Part shown: piece by piece, positions 1 through 9,166 of the stretch
How positions within the stretch are numbered: the stretch's first letter is position 1
Layout: every line of letters starts with the position of its first letter
DNA from: Mangrovimicrobium sp033283265
GTDB taxonomy: Bacteria; Pseudomonadota; Gammaproteobacteria; Pseudomonadales; Halieaceae
Assembly (NCBI GenBank): GCA_033283265.1
Contig: JAWMQN010000004.1
Coordinates: 62,001-126,000 of the forward strand
Reading direction: 5' to 3'
Length of the DNA stretch: 64,000 bases
Made by a program: the position numbers and the translations under genes
Notes under the pieces: model-generated
The model's input: the letters and a program-made list of their open reading frames with translations, nothing else
Database searches by the model: none
Told to the model about the DNA's origin: nothing

Positions 1-27
1 CGTCACGACCAGTTTCAACCAGGCCAT
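1..27 (-). CDS. 5' end of a leftward gene cut by the window edge
   Basis: Reading leftward from an ATG at 27, nine codons (MAWLKLVVT) run off the window edge without a stop. A GGAGA ribosome-binding site lies six bases before the ATG, which supports a real start. It faces the same way as the two-component genes to its right, but a gap of about 175 bases separates them. Too little protein is present to name a family. Confidence 0.45.
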
Positions 28-203
28 GGATTGTCTCCGCGGTAAATTTGCTGCTGACAGGATAGCAGTAGCTCAAGCGGCTCGCTGTCTATAGCGGTGC
101 GGGTGCTTCGCGGACCAAAGCTGCGAGTGCGGCGTCTGGCCGGCACGCAGGGTCAAGGCGCCCGAGGCTGTCTCGATCCGGCCTGGATATGCTGTCCTGA
201 ACG
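28..203. other. Short intergenic region
   Basis: This lies between the kinase stop and the partial gene at the window edge. Only the ribosome-binding site of the edge gene is clear. I saw no convincing terminator hairpin with a T-run and no small gene. Confidence 0.4.
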
Positions 204-1688
204 TCAGGCTGCGGCCGGCAGGTTGAACTCGAAGCGGGTCCCCTTGCCGGTGTCACTGCTGACAGTGATGCGGCTGCCGTGCAGGTCGAGGATGCGCTTG
301 ACGATGGCCAGCCCGAGGCCGCTGGATTGTTCCCGGGTCTCGCTCGGCTGCTTGCTGCGGAAATAGCGCTCGAAGATATTGCCGATCTCCTCCGCCGGGA
401 TGCCGCAGCCGGTGTCGGAGACACTCACGGCGATGCCCTCCGGATTGGCGTTGAGGTGTACGTCGATGCTGCCGCCCGCTGGCGTGTATTGCAGCGCATT
501 GCGGATCAGGTTTTCCAGCACCCGCTGGACCAGGCCGATATCGGCCAGTACCAGCGCCTGCCCCGGTGGTGTCGCCAGTTGCAGGGCGATGTCGCGGCGT
601 CGGGCCTCCAGTTCAAAGTCCTGCACGACATCGTGCAGCAGCTCCGAGAGGGAGAAGGTCTCCAGTGCCAGCGCCGTGGCGCCGGCATCCAGTTTCGATA
701 GTTCGAAGAGATCGCCGATCAGCGTGCCCAGGCGCTGGGTGTGCTTGCGGGTGATGCGCAGGTAGCGCTCGCGCTCCGCGCTGTCCAGTTCGTCGTTCTT
801 GAGCAGCAGCGTATCGACGTAGCCGTGCATCGTCGCCAGCGGAGTGCGCAGGTCGTGGGAGACATTGCTGATCAGTTCCCGGCGCAGGCGGTCGTTTTCC
901 TGCAGGGCGTCGAACTGTTCGCGGATCTTGCCGGCCATGCTGCTGAAAGCAGCGCCGAGCTTGTCGATCTCGTCGCCGCCCCTTGCCGGCGCACTGAGTG
1001 CGAGGAGATCGGCGGCCGGTGCCGGGTCGCGCATGCCGCTGCTGGCGAAGGCGTCGACGGCGCGGGTCAGGCGGGTCAGCCGGCGGGTGAGCAGGGCGAA
1101 GACCAGCAGGCCGGCGAGAAAGCCGCCGATCACCAGGGCGCCGATGGCGAGCAGGCTGATGTTGCGGGCGTAGCTGTCGCGCACCGCGTCGGCGAGCATG
1201 TCGTACTTGCTGCCGCCGAGGACCACGTAGAGATAGCCCTGCAGCGAGTCGCCATCCATCACCGGCGCCGCAGAGAAGACTTTCTCCCGTGCCGGGTTGC
1301 GCGGATCCGTCGCGTAGGTCGGCGGTGTACTCCTGCCGTCGATCAGGGCGCGCAGCGGCCCGAGCTCCACCTGCTGCAGCAGCACGCTCTCCGCCGGCAG
1401 GGCGTGGCCGAGGATAGTGCCTTCGCGGTTGAGCAGGTAGACCTCCACCGAGGGGTTGATCACCATCGCCCGCTCGGCGAGACGCTCCAGCTCGGCGCGA
1501 TTCACCGTGCCGTTCTCGATCAACGCGGTCTGGCCGGTGACGTACATGGCGATATCGGCGTTGAGGCGCTGGGTGACTTCCTCGTGGTAGCGCTGGGCGC
1601 TCCATTGTTCCAGGGCGTAGAAGCCGCCGCCCACCAGCAGCATGATCACCAGCAGGCAGAGGGCGAGCCGCGTATAGAGGGCGTTCAT
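204..1688 (-). CDS. Sensor histidine kinase (HAMP, HisKA, HATPase)
   Basis: A 494-residue inner-membrane sensor kinase. A membrane segment spans about residues 7-25 and is followed by a periplasmic sensing region of about 145 residues. A second membrane segment at about 173-195 leads into a HAMP linker. The dimerisation box VSHDLRTP carries the phospho-acceptor His, and the N box NLIRNALQYTP and G boxes DTGCGIP and SSGLGLAIV complete the ATPase domain. The reading frame is open upstream, but the true start is ATG at 1688, which overlaps the regulator stop in an ATGA. It phosphorylates the regulator encoded just upstream. The signal sensed cannot be told from sequence. Confidence 0.93.
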   Translation of the reverse strand: MNALYTRLALCLLVIMLLVGGGFYALEQWSAQRYHEEVTQRLNADIAMYVTGQTALIENGTVNRAELERLAERAMVINPSVEVYLLNREGTILGHALPAESVLLQQVELGPLRALIDGRSTPPTYATDPRNPAREKVFSAAPVMDGDSLQGYLYVVLGGSKYDMLADAVRDSYARNISLLAIGALVIGGFLAGLLVFALLTRRLTRLTRAVDAFASSGMRDPAPAADLLALSAPARGGDEIDKLGAAFSSMAGKIREQFDALQENDRLRRELISNVSHDLRTPLATMHGYVDTLLLKNDELDSAERERYLRITRKHTQRLGTLIGDLFELSKLDAGATALALETFSLSELLHDVVQDFELEARRRDIALQLATPPGQALVLADIGLVQRVLENLIRNALQYTPAGGSIDVHLNANPEGIAVSVSDTGCGIPAEEIGNIFERYFRSKQPSETREQSSGLGLAIVKRILDLHGSRITVSSDTGKGTRFEFNLPAAA

Positions 1689-2404
1689 GCGCTCCGCGCC
1701 TGCAGTGCGGTGTCCATCTTGTAGCCGACGCCCCAGACGGTGACGATGTAGCGCGGGTGTTCGCCGTCCGGTTCGAGCTTGCCGCGCAGGCGGTTGATGT
1801 GGGAATTCACCGTGTGCTCGTAGCCCTCGTGGCCGTAGCCCCAGACCGAGTCGAGCAGCTGCGCGCGGGAGAACACCCGCCCCGGGTGGCGGGCGAAGTG
1901 CAGCAACAGGTCGAATTCGCGGGCGGTCAGCTCGACCCGCCGCGCGCCGACGTGCACTTCCCGGCTGGCGGTGTCGATGTTGAGGTCGCCTATGGCCAGC
2001 GTCTCCACTTCCGGTTCCGCCTGCTGGCTGAGCGCGTCGACGCGGCGGAACAGGGATTTCACCCGCGCCAGCAGCTCGGAGACGCTGAAGGGCTTGGTCA
2101 CGTAATCGTCGGCGCCGAGTTCCAGCCCCAGCACCCGGTCCAGCTCGGCGGACTTGGCGGTGAGCATCAGCACCGGGACGTAGTTCTGCTCGGCGCGCAG
2201 GGCGCGGCAGATGGCCAGGCCGTCGGGACCGGGCAGGCGCAGGTCGAGGATGACGAGATCCCACTGGCGGGCGAAGGCCAGGCGCATGCCGGCGTGACCG
2301 TCATTGGCCACGGTGACCTCGAAGCCCTCGTCGCGCAGGTGCAGCGCGACCAGTTGGGCGATGTCGTTCTCGTCTTCGACGACCAGTATCTGGCGTTGTG
2401 TCAC
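1685..2404 (-). CDS. OmpR/PhoB-family response regulator
   Basis: A 239-residue DNA-binding regulator and partner of the overlapping kinase. The receiver domain has the acidic pair in VVEDEND, the phospho-acceptor Asp in LVILDLRLPG and the conserved Lys in YVTKPFS. The C-terminal half is a winged helix of the OmpR type, with the typical end VWGVGYKMD. The four-base overlap with the kinase indicates a two-gene operon. Its target genes are unknown; the small secreted protein gene to the right is only a positional candidate. Confidence 0.94.
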   Translation of the reverse strand: MTQRQILVVEDENDIAQLVALHLRDEGFEVTVANDGHAGMRLAFARQWDLVILDLRLPGPDGLAICRALRAEQNYVPVLMLTAKSAELDRVLGLELGADDYVTKPFSVSELLARVKSLFRRVDALSQQAEPEVETLAIGDLNIDTASREVHVGARRVELTAREFDLLLHFARHPGRVFSRAQLLDSVWGYGHEGYEHTVNSHINRLRGKLEPDGEHPRYIVTVWGVGYKMDTALQARSA

Positions 2405-2490
2405 AGGCTTTCCTCCAGCGTGACTGGAGTATAGATAAGAAAGGTCACGAAATTATCCCGGAGAACAAAGTGCAGTTACCCGGAATCACG

Positions 2491-2565
2491 CATCCAGCGG
2501 TGCACTGTCCCGTGCTGCGACGACAGCGTTTATAGTCTTCGCACGGAACAGTGCACCACTGGATG
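2491..2565. repeat. Long hairpin 1 (25-bp arms, shared loop motif)
   Basis: Arms at 2491-2515 and 2541-2565 are reverse complements at 23 of 25 positions. The loop at 2516-2540 contains AGCGTTTATAGTC. There is no T-run after the stem, so it does not look like an ordinary terminator. The same 13-base loop word recurs, inverted, in the loop of the hairpin at 2608-2684, whose stem sequence is unrelated. Confidence 0.75.
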
Positions 2566-2607
2566 CTCGCGTTGCGCGTAATTCGCCCTCGTTACGGCAC
2601 GGCACAA

Positions 2608-2684
2608 GACTTTGGGCCGGGCAGCGCCTGCGCAGCGACTATAAACGCTTTTGTCGCGGAGCAGGCGCTGCCCGGTTCAAAGTC
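2608..2684. repeat. Long hairpin 2 (24-bp arms, inverted copy of the loop motif)
   Basis: Arms at 2608-2631 and 2661-2684 are reverse complements at 22 of 24 positions. The loop at 2632-2660 holds GACTATAAACGCT, the inverse complement of the loop word in hairpin 1. The two elements therefore face each other about 40 bases apart. They fill most of the 335-base gap between the response regulator and the small secreted protein, and I see no gene in that gap. Confidence 0.75.
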
Positions 2685-2739
2685 GAGCTACGAAGTCCCA
2701 CGCCTGCAGCAACAAAGCGCAGGCTGGCGCCGTTAGCGC

Positions 2740-3108
2740 TCAGGGTTCCGCGCGACCGGGGCCCAACAGCGGGCAGGAGAAGTACATGTCCCCCGCATCC
2801 TGCTCACCGTCCATGTTGGTATCGATCCACCAGCGACCGCCGACATAGCCATTGTCGCCGGGTCCGTAGGGCGTGGCCGGGCCGCCGTCAGGGCCACCGG
2901 TGGGATACAGCGGCTGGAAGCGGCCGACCGGGGGCAGGTTGGTGGTGGCGAAGGTGTCGTAGTAGAGGCCCTGGCTCTCGACATAAATCGCGCCGAGGCC
3001 GGGGTTGTTGCCGCGGCCTTTCTGCGCCAGCGCGGGTGTCGCCAGCAGGGCCGGCAGCAGCACCGCGGCGGAGACCGCGGCCAGGGTGTTACGGTTGATG
3101 CAACGCAT
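2740..3108 (-). CDS. Small secreted protein of unknown function
   Basis: A 122-residue protein with a clear Sec signal peptide: basic start, hydrophobic core, and likely cleavage after TPALA near residue 28. The mature part of about 93 residues is rich in Gly and Pro and has an Asp-rich patch (IDTNMDGEQDAGD) resembling a calcium-binding loop. An AGGAGAG ribosome-binding site lies five bases before the ATG. I do not recognise the family. It is probably periplasmic or extracellular. Confidence 0.75.
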   Translation of the reverse strand: MRCINRNTLAAVSAAVLLPALLATPALAQKGRGNNPGLGAIYVESQGLYYDTFATTNLPPVGRFQPLYPTGGPDGGPATPYGPGDNGYVGGRWWIDTNMDGEQDAGDMYFSCPLLGPGRAEP

Positions 3109-3201
3109 GATGACTCTCCTTTTTGGTTGGTGGGTATGAGGCCCACAACCGAGACTAGGGGAGAGTTGTCACGCAGAAATCACGCGGAGATGCTTTTCCC
3201 G

Positions 3202-4476
3202 TCACGCCGCGGTGGGGCGACGGAAACGTCTGGCAAACAGCAGTACCAGCGCCAGCGCGCAGGCCATGGGAATGATCAGCGAGGAGAGTATCTGCAGTGC
3301 GGCCAGGTCGCGGGCGAGGAACCAGCCGCCGATCAGCGGCGCGATGGTCGCGCCGAAGCGGCCACAGGCACCTGCGGCACCAATGCCGCTGGCACGCAGG
3401 GGGGTGGGATAGACGATGGCGGCAAAGGCGGTCAGCGCATAGGCGACACCCATATTCCCCGCGCCCATCAGCGTGATCAGGAACAGCCACAGGCCGGTGT
3501 GCAGGGGGGCGATGTTCAGCGCCGCCAGCGACGCGGCGGTGATGCCGAAGCCGAGGATCATCGCCGACAGAATCCTGCCCCGGTCGACCATCCAGCCCTG
3601 GATGAAGCCGCCGATCACCCCGCCGAAGCTGAACACCATCACCGAGCGCACCGCGTCCTCCATCGACCAGCCGGAGAGGTGCATCAGGGTCGGCAGCCAG
3701 CTCGACATCATGTAGGTGCAGAAGGTGGAGAGGAAGAACAGCGACCAGAGCAGCAGGGTCGAGGAGCGGTGGGGCTGGTGCAGCAGGGCCTGCAGACGTT
3801 GCACCGGGCCGGCTGAATCGGGAGTCGCCGCAGGGTCGGTGCCATCGCGCTCGGCGAGGAAACGCCGCGACTCGGCGAGCCCGGCGAGCAACAGCGGCAT
3901 CAGCAGCAGTGGCGCCAGGCCGCCGCAGACGTAGATACCCTGCCAGCCCCACTGCGCCAGCACCGGCGAGGCGATCGAGGCGCCGACCGCGCCGCCAAGT
4001 GCGGAAGTGGCGTAGACACAGGTCACGATGCGCGAGCGCAGGTGCGGTGAGGCGTATTCCGAGGCCAGCGCGACGGCGTTGGCGAGGCTGGCGCCGAGCC
4101 CCAGGCCGGTAATGAAGCGCAGCACGGTGAGCTGGGGAATGTTTTGCACGAGGGGGGTGGCAAGGGTGCTCAGGGCGACCAGGGCAAAGCTGGCGATGAC
4201 CAGCGGACGCCGGCCGTAGCGGTCGCCGAGCGGGGCGATGAAAGCCGCGCCGATGCCGGTGCCGAGCACGGCCATGGCGAGGGCGGTGGCGAAGCTCGCC
4301 GGTTCCAGTTGCCAGTCGCCGGCGAGGGAGGGGATGCTCACCGGCGCCACCACCATGTCGAAGCCGTCGAGCAGGCAGACCAGGGCGCAGAGCACCACCA
4401 CGCGCCAGCGCACAGACTCGGGGATATGCTCCGCAGCGGGTGTCGCGGCGGGGGTGCCTGCTTCGGCTTGTTGCAC
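3202..4476 (-). CDS. MFS transporter, aromatic acid:H+ symporter (AAHS) type
   Basis: An inner-membrane permease of about 424 residues with 12 predicted helices. It shows the AAHS signature LLDGFDMVV in helix 1 and the MFS loop motif GDRYGRRP between helices 2 and 3, so it probably imports an aromatic or similar carboxylate with protons. I chose the GTG at 4476, which has AGAGG six bases upstream; an ATG at 4542 would add 22 polar residues, but a TATAAG promoter-like box lies between them. It diverges from the DUF3604 lipoprotein gene. The substrate is not known. Confidence 0.85.
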   Translation of the reverse strand: MQQAEAGTPAATPAAEHIPESVRWRVVVLCALVCLLDGFDMVVAPVSIPSLAGDWQLEPASFATALAMAVLGTGIGAAFIAPLGDRYGRRPLVIASFALVALSTLATPLVQNIPQLTVLRFITGLGLGASLANAVALASEYASPHLRSRIVTCVYATSALGGAVGASIASPVLAQWGWQGIYVCGGLAPLLLMPLLLAGLAESRRFLAERDGTDPAATPDSAGPVQRLQALLHQPHRSSTLLLWSLFFLSTFCTYMMSSWLPTLMHLSGWSMEDAVRSVMVFSFGGVIGGFIQGWMVDRGRILSAMILGFGITAASLAALNIAPLHTGLWLFLITLMGAGNMGVAYALTAFAAIVYPTPLRASGIGAAGACGRFGATIAPLIGGWFLARDLAALQILSSLIIPMACALALVLLFARRFRRPTAA

Positions 4477-4643
4477 TGCGGACCTCTTGGCGTTGCCGGG
4501 ACCGGGTCCCGCGCCTCTTATATTAGTAGTCTGCGCTAGCATAACACCCGCCGCGGGGCGGGCAAGCGACCGGCGCGCGGGCAGTGGTTGTACTGCCTCC
4601 GTGGTCTACACTTCTTGCGCCTTTTGTTTGTGGGAGTAGTCCA

Positions 4644-6566
4644 ATGCTGAATTACCGCCGTGCTGTGAAATTTCTGCCCCTGCTTGTGCTGCCTTTGCTC
4701 GCGGCTGGCTGCCAGAAGAGCGAGCCGCCGGAGCAGGCCGCCGTGCCGCCTGAGCCCGCGGTGGAAATGGCAGCGCCTCCGGCGCCTGAACCCGCGCCGC
4801 CGGCCTACCCGATGACAGCCTGGTTCGGCGATACCCATGTGCACACCGGCTGGTCGGCTGACGCCGGGATGGACGGGGCGATCACCGGGCCCGAGGACGC
4901 CTACCGCTTTGCCCGGGGCGAGGTGGTGAAGTCGAACACCGGCCTCGATGCGCAAATCAGCAAGCCCTACGACTGGTTCCTGGTTTCCGACCACTCCGAC
5001 GGGATGGGCACGATAAACGAAATTATCGCCGGCAATCCCGAGATGCTCGCCAACCCTGTCATCAAGGGCTGGTCCGAGGCACTGAATTCCGGTGACGAGG
5101 CGAGGGCCGCCGCGGCCAAGAGCGAACTGATCGTGATGCAGTCAGAGGAGCGCCTGCCACCGGAAGTCTCCGATCCAAAATGGATGATCTCCGCCTGGGA
5201 GAAAACCGTCGAGGCGGCGGAGAAGTACAACAAGCCGGGTGAATTCACCACCTTCATCGCCTACGAGTGGACCGTCAACGCCAACGGCGGCAACAACCTG
5301 CACCGCAACGTCATCTTCCGCGACGGCGCCGAGCGCGCCCTGCAGGTCATTCCCCTGACCACCTTCGAGACCCAGGATCCGGCGAAGCTGTGGGAGTGGA
5401 TGCAGGCCTACGAGCAGAAAACCGGCGGCCAGCTGCTGGCGATACCGCACAACGGCAATATGTCCAACGGCCGCATGTTCGAGGAGCGGCAGTTCGACGG
5501 CTCGCCGATGACCGCGGAGTGGGCCGCCATGCGCCAGCGCTACGAGCGGCTCTACGAACTCACCCAGTACAAGGGCCAGAGCGAGTCCCACCCGGTTCTC
5601 TCGCCGGAGGACGAGTTCGCCAGCTGGGACCTGTGGGATCGCGGCAACCTGATCATGGTGAGCAAGCCGGAAGGCGCCCTGAAATACGAGTACTATCGCG
5701 AGGCCCTGAAGTCAGGGATGCGGATCAGGAATGAGTTGGGCGTTAACCCCTTCCTGATGGGCGCCAACGCGGCCACCGATACCCACACCGGCCTGTCGAG
5801 TACCGAGGAGGACAATTTCTTCGGCAAGTTCAAGACCCTGGAGCCGAGCAACAAGACCCGCTGGAAGTTCCCGCTGATCGAGGGCAAGGACGGCAACTAC
5901 ATGGGCTGGGAGATGTCCGCCTCCGGCACCATGGGCGTCTGGGCCGAGGCCAACACCCGCGAGTCGCTCTGGGACGCCATGCACCGTCGCGAGACCTTCG
6001 CCACCACCGGGCCGCGCATGTCGCTGCGCTTCTTCGGCAGTTACGGTTTCAGCGACGCCGACCTCGCCAGCGACTGGGTGGCCGCGGGCTACGCGCGCGG
6101 CGTGCCGATGGGCGGCATGTTGCCCGCCGCCGGCGAGGGAGCGGCGCCGAGCTTTATCGTCGCCGCCAGCAAGGACCCGGACGGCGCCAACCTCGACCGC
6201 GTGCAGATCGTCAAGGGCTGGGTGGATGCGGAGAACAAGACCCACGAGAAGATCTACGACGTGAGCTGGTCCGGCGAGCGGGTGCCCGGTGAGGACGGCA
6301 AGCTGCCGGCGGTGGGCAATACCGTGGACATGGCCACCGGCGCCTACAGCAACGACATCGGCGCGGCGGAACTGGTCGGCGTGTTCAGCGATCCGGACTT
6401 CGACCCTGCCCAGCAGGCCTTCTACTACGTGCGCGCGCTGGAAATACCGACACCGCGCTGGACCCTGTTCGACAAGCTGCGCAACGGCATCGAGATCGAC
6501 GATCCCGAGGTGCCGCTGGTGCAGCAGGAGCGCGGCTTCAGTTCGCCGATCTGGTACACGCCCTGA
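4644..6566 (+). CDS. DUF3604 lipoprotein (PHP-like metal site)
   Basis: A 640-residue lipoprotein with lipobox LLAAGC at about residues 14-19, then a Pro/Glu-rich spacer. The body matches DUF3604, with putative metal-binding motifs GDTHVHTGWSAD and VSDHSDGMG resembling PHP-type hydrolases. The frame is open upstream to 4584, but ATG 4644 has GGGAG at the right distance and starts the signal peptide directly. It diverges from an AAHS transporter and is convergent with the cyclase gene. A role in hydrolysing a substrate at the cell envelope is inferred; the reaction is not known. Confidence 0.88.
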   Translation: MLNYRRAVKFLPLLVLPLLAAGCQKSEPPEQAAVPPEPAVEMAAPPAPEPAPPAYPMTAWFGDTHVHTGWSADAGMDGAITGPEDAYRFARGEVVKSNTGLDAQISKPYDWFLVSDHSDGMGTINEIIAGNPEMLANPVIKGWSEALNSGDEARAAAAKSELIVMQSEERLPPEVSDPKWMISAWEKTVEAAEKYNKPGEFTTFIAYEWTVNANGGNNLHRNVIFRDGAERALQVIPLTTFETQDPAKLWEWMQAYEQKTGGQLLAIPHNGNMSNGRMFEERQFDGSPMTAEWAAMRQRYERLYELTQYKGQSESHPVLSPEDEFASWDLWDRGNLIMVSKPEGALKYEYYREALKSGMRIRNELGVNPFLMGANAATDTHTGLSSTEEDNFFGKFKTLEPSNKTRWKFPLIEGKDGNYMGWEMSASGTMGVWAEANTRESLWDAMHRRETFATTGPRMSLRFFGSYGFSDADLASDWVAAGYARGVPMGGMLPAAGEGAAPSFIVAASKDPDGANLDRVQIVKGWVDAENKTHEKIYDVSWSGERVPGEDGKLPAVGNTVDMATGAYSNDIGAAELVGVFSDPDFDPAQQAFYYVRALEIPTPRWTLFDKLRNGIEIDDPEVPLVQQERGFSSPIWYTP

Positions 6567-6639
6567 GGTAGCGGGTGCGGCGGCTCCGGCTGCCGCCCCC
6601 GGCTCTGGCTGTCCTTTAGCTTTCGCGTGCGCCCGCTGC

Positions 6640-7446
6640 TCAGGGCGCCCCCACAATCCCCACCATGCGCAGCGGCGCGCCGCTGCCGCCCTCGATCTTC
6701 ATCGGCAGGGCGATGACACGGGCACCGGTGGCCGGCAGCTGCTCCAGCCGCGCCACGTTCTCGAACACCGGGACATTGGCCCCGAGCAGGATGCGGTGGG
6801 CCATGAAGTCCTGTGACTGGCCGCGGTCGATACTCGCCGTATCGATGCCCACCGCGTCGATCTCGCGCTCCTCCACCAGCAGCTTCGCCGCCTCCGCCGA
6901 CAGGCCGGGGAAATGCAGCTCCGGCACCGCTTCGGGGCCCAGTCTGGCGGTGCCGAGATAGGCCTCGCGATCCGGCCAGCGGCTGCCGTAGCCGGTGCGC
7001 AGCAGGACTATCGCGCCCGCGGACAGCGCCCCGTGCTGTTTTTCCCACCCTGTGATGTCCTCGACGGAAACCAGGTAGTCGCGGTTGTCGCCGACTTTCG
7101 CGCTGACATCGATCACCGCCGCGGGGCCCATCATCCGCTCCAGGGGGATCTGGTCCGCGGTGTGCCGCCCGGCGGCGAAGTGGATCGGCGCGTCGAGGTG
7201 GGTGCCGCCGTGCTCGGCGGTTTGCACCGAGTAGGCGGAGTAGTAGTAGCCCTTCTCGGTCATGCCCTCGGCGCGGGTGCTTTTCTCGAAACCCTTTTCC
7301 GTGGGCCAGTAGATGGTCGTCGCGTTGTAGGGCCAGGACATGTCGACTACCTGGCCCTCCGGCCAGTCTTCCGCGGCGGCGAGGTGGGCGCAGAGTGAGA
7401 CAAAGGCGACAGCGGCGCAGCGTCGCAGGGGCAGGGAAATAGCCAT
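6640..7446 (-). CDS. Exported cyclase-family (kynurenine formamidase-like) hydrolase
   Basis: A 268-residue member of the cyclase family, recognised by its metal-binding signature HGGTHLDAPIHF. Most relatives are metal-dependent amidohydrolases or lactone hydrolases. This one starts with a signal peptide ending near AHLAAAEDW, so it probably acts in the periplasm, unlike cytosolic KynB. Start ATG 7446 has GGAG six bases upstream. Its neighbours are two further exported hydrolase-like proteins. The substrate is unknown. Confidence 0.85.
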   Translation of the reverse strand: MAISLPLRRCAAVAFVSLCAHLAAAEDWPEGQVVDMSWPYNATTIYWPTEKGFEKSTRAEGMTEKGYYYSAYSVQTAEHGGTHLDAPIHFAAGRHTADQIPLERMMGPAAVIDVSAKVGDNRDYLVSVEDITGWEKQHGALSAGAIVLLRTGYGSRWPDREAYLGTARLGPEAVPELHFPGLSAEAAKLLVEEREIDAVGIDTASIDRGQSQDFMAHRILLGANVPVFENVARLEQLPATGARVIALPMKIEGGSGAPLRMVGIVGAP

Positions 7447-7600
7447 GGCGTACTCCGTTGGGGGCGGCAGGGTGCTACTAGCATAGTCGAGAATATCGCC
7501 ACGGGAGACCACTCCCCGGTACGGTGGTAAGCTACGGTCTCCCGCCGCCGGGGATGAGGCGCGCGGTAATAAAAAAAGCTATCAAATCAGGGATGAACCG

Positions 7601-9160
7601 ATGACTTCCAAGCGTTTCCTGCAGGCATGTGCACTGCACTGCCTCCTCGCCTTTCTACTTGTGGCCTGTGGCGATTCCGGCGAGTCGCGCTATCCGCCAT
7701 TGGATGCCGCCGACCCGCTGGTGGAGGGGCCGATCGACGGCAACCCGGTACTGCTGGGTACGCTGTTCGACCTGCAAAGTATCGGCTACCAGCAGGAAGA
7801 GTTCTTTTTCTCCGGCAGCGCATACGCCTACGAAGCGGCCAACAACTTCGGCAGCGACGGCCTCTGGCGGGTTGAGCGCGGGGACACTGCCGATTACAAG
7901 TCGCGGCTGGTGGTCTACCGCCCGATCGACCCGCTGGCCTTCAACGGCACGGTGCTGGTGGAGTGGATGAACGTCACCGCCGGCGCCGACGGCCCGGTGG
8001 AGTGGACCAGCGCCCACACCGAACTGGCGCGGCGCGGCTACATCTGGGTCGGGGTGTCGGCCCAGGCCACCGGTATCGAGGGCGGTGACCTGGTATTCGA
8101 GAACGCCATAGCCGCACCGCTCAAGGAAGTCGACCCGCAACGCTACGGCAGCCTGTCTCACCCCGGCGACAGCTTCGCCTACGACATCTTTCTGCAGGCA
8201 CTGCAGGCGATTCGCCATCCCGGCAGCGTGGCCCCGCTGGGCGACCTCACGGCCGAGCGTATCATCGTCGCCGGCGAGTCACAGTCGGCCTTCTACCTGA
8301 CCACCTTCGTCAATACCCTCGGCCGGCGCACCGATCTCGCCGATGCCTATTTCATCCACAGCCGCGGCGGCGGTGCGGCGCCGCTGTCGCAGGCGCCGCA
8401 GGAATTCGTCCCCACCCCGGCGGTGGTGCGCTTCCGCGAGGACCTCGGCAAGCCCCTGCTCAACCTGCAGACCGAGACCGACCTCTTCGTGCTCGGCTCG
8501 GCGGTGGACGAGGACTTCGAAATCCGCGGCTCGGTGGAAGGGCGGCAGGAAGACAGCGAGAATTTCCGCCTCTGGGAAGTTGCCGGCACCGCCCACGCCG
8601 ACCTCTACCTCGCCATCAACGGCCGCTTCGATACCGGCGGCAATCCGGCGGTCGCCGCCGTGGTGGAGAACAGCTCGCCCGCGCCGGGCTTCATCGACTG
8701 TCCCGAGCCGGTGAACAGCGGCCCGCAGCACTTCGTGGTGAAGGCGGCGATCGCTGCGCTCAACCGCTGGCTGACGGATGGTGTGGCGCCGACTTCCGCG
8801 GAGCGCCTGGCGCTCAACGAAAGCGGCGACGGCTTCGCCAGCGACGACTACGGCAACACCCTGGGCGGTGTGCGCACGCCCTATGTCGATGCGCCGATCG
8901 CAACCTTTACTGGCGATGGCCAGGGGGCGCTGGACTCGGGGGTCTGCTCGCTGTTCGGGACCACCCGTTTTCTCGGTCAGGAGGTGTTCTGGTCACTGTA
9001 CCCCGACGGCCCGGCCTATGTTGTAGCGGTCACGGACGCAGCGCAGCAGGCCGTGGCGGATGGTTTCCTGGTAGCGGAGGACGCGGAGCTGATAATCGAA
9101 GCGGCGGAGATCCAGGTTTCAGTGAGTGGCGATACACTCATTGGATTTCCGCTGGAGTAG
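7601..9160 (+). CDS. Alpha/beta-hydrolase-domain lipoprotein
   Basis: A 519-residue protein with lipobox LLVACG at about residues 18-23. The sequence matches the large alpha/beta hydrolase domain family often found in catabolic clusters. The candidate nucleophile is the Ser of VAGESQSA (about residue 227) and the motif VAGTAHAD may supply the His. It would be anchored to a membrane and face the periplasm or outside. It diverges from the exported cyclase and ends seven bases before the convergent TetR gene. Esterase or lactonase activity is likely but not shown. Confidence 0.8.
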   Translation: MTSKRFLQACALHCLLAFLLVACGDSGESRYPPLDAADPLVEGPIDGNPVLLGTLFDLQSIGYQQEEFFFSGSAYAYEAANNFGSDGLWRVERGDTADYKSRLVVYRPIDPLAFNGTVLVEWMNVTAGADGPVEWTSAHTELARRGYIWVGVSAQATGIEGGDLVFENAIAAPLKEVDPQRYGSLSHPGDSFAYDIFLQALQAIRHPGSVAPLGDLTAERIIVAGESQSAFYLTTFVNTLGRRTDLADAYFIHSRGGGAAPLSQAPQEFVPTPAVVRFREDLGKPLLNLQTETDLFVLGSAVDEDFEIRGSVEGRQEDSENFRLWEVAGTAHADLYLAINGRFDTGGNPAVAAVVENSSPAPGFIDCPEPVNSGPQHFVVKAAIAALNRWLTDGVAPTSAERLALNESGDGFASDDYGNTLGGVRTPYVDAPIATFTGDGQGALDSGVCSLFGTTRFLGQEVFWSLYPDGPAYVVAVTDAAQQAVADGFLVAEDAELIIEAAEIQVSVSGDTLIGFPLE

Positions 9161-9166
9161 CCGTGC

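Noticed and set aside
1689..2264. Upstream in-frame extension of the histidine kinase
   Set aside because: It lies inside the response-regulator gene in another frame; the ATGA overlap at 1685-1688 gives the natural start.
2491..2684. Integron attC sites
   Set aside because: The hairpins lack the GTTRRRY/RYYYAAC core sites and no integron integrase or cassettes are nearby.
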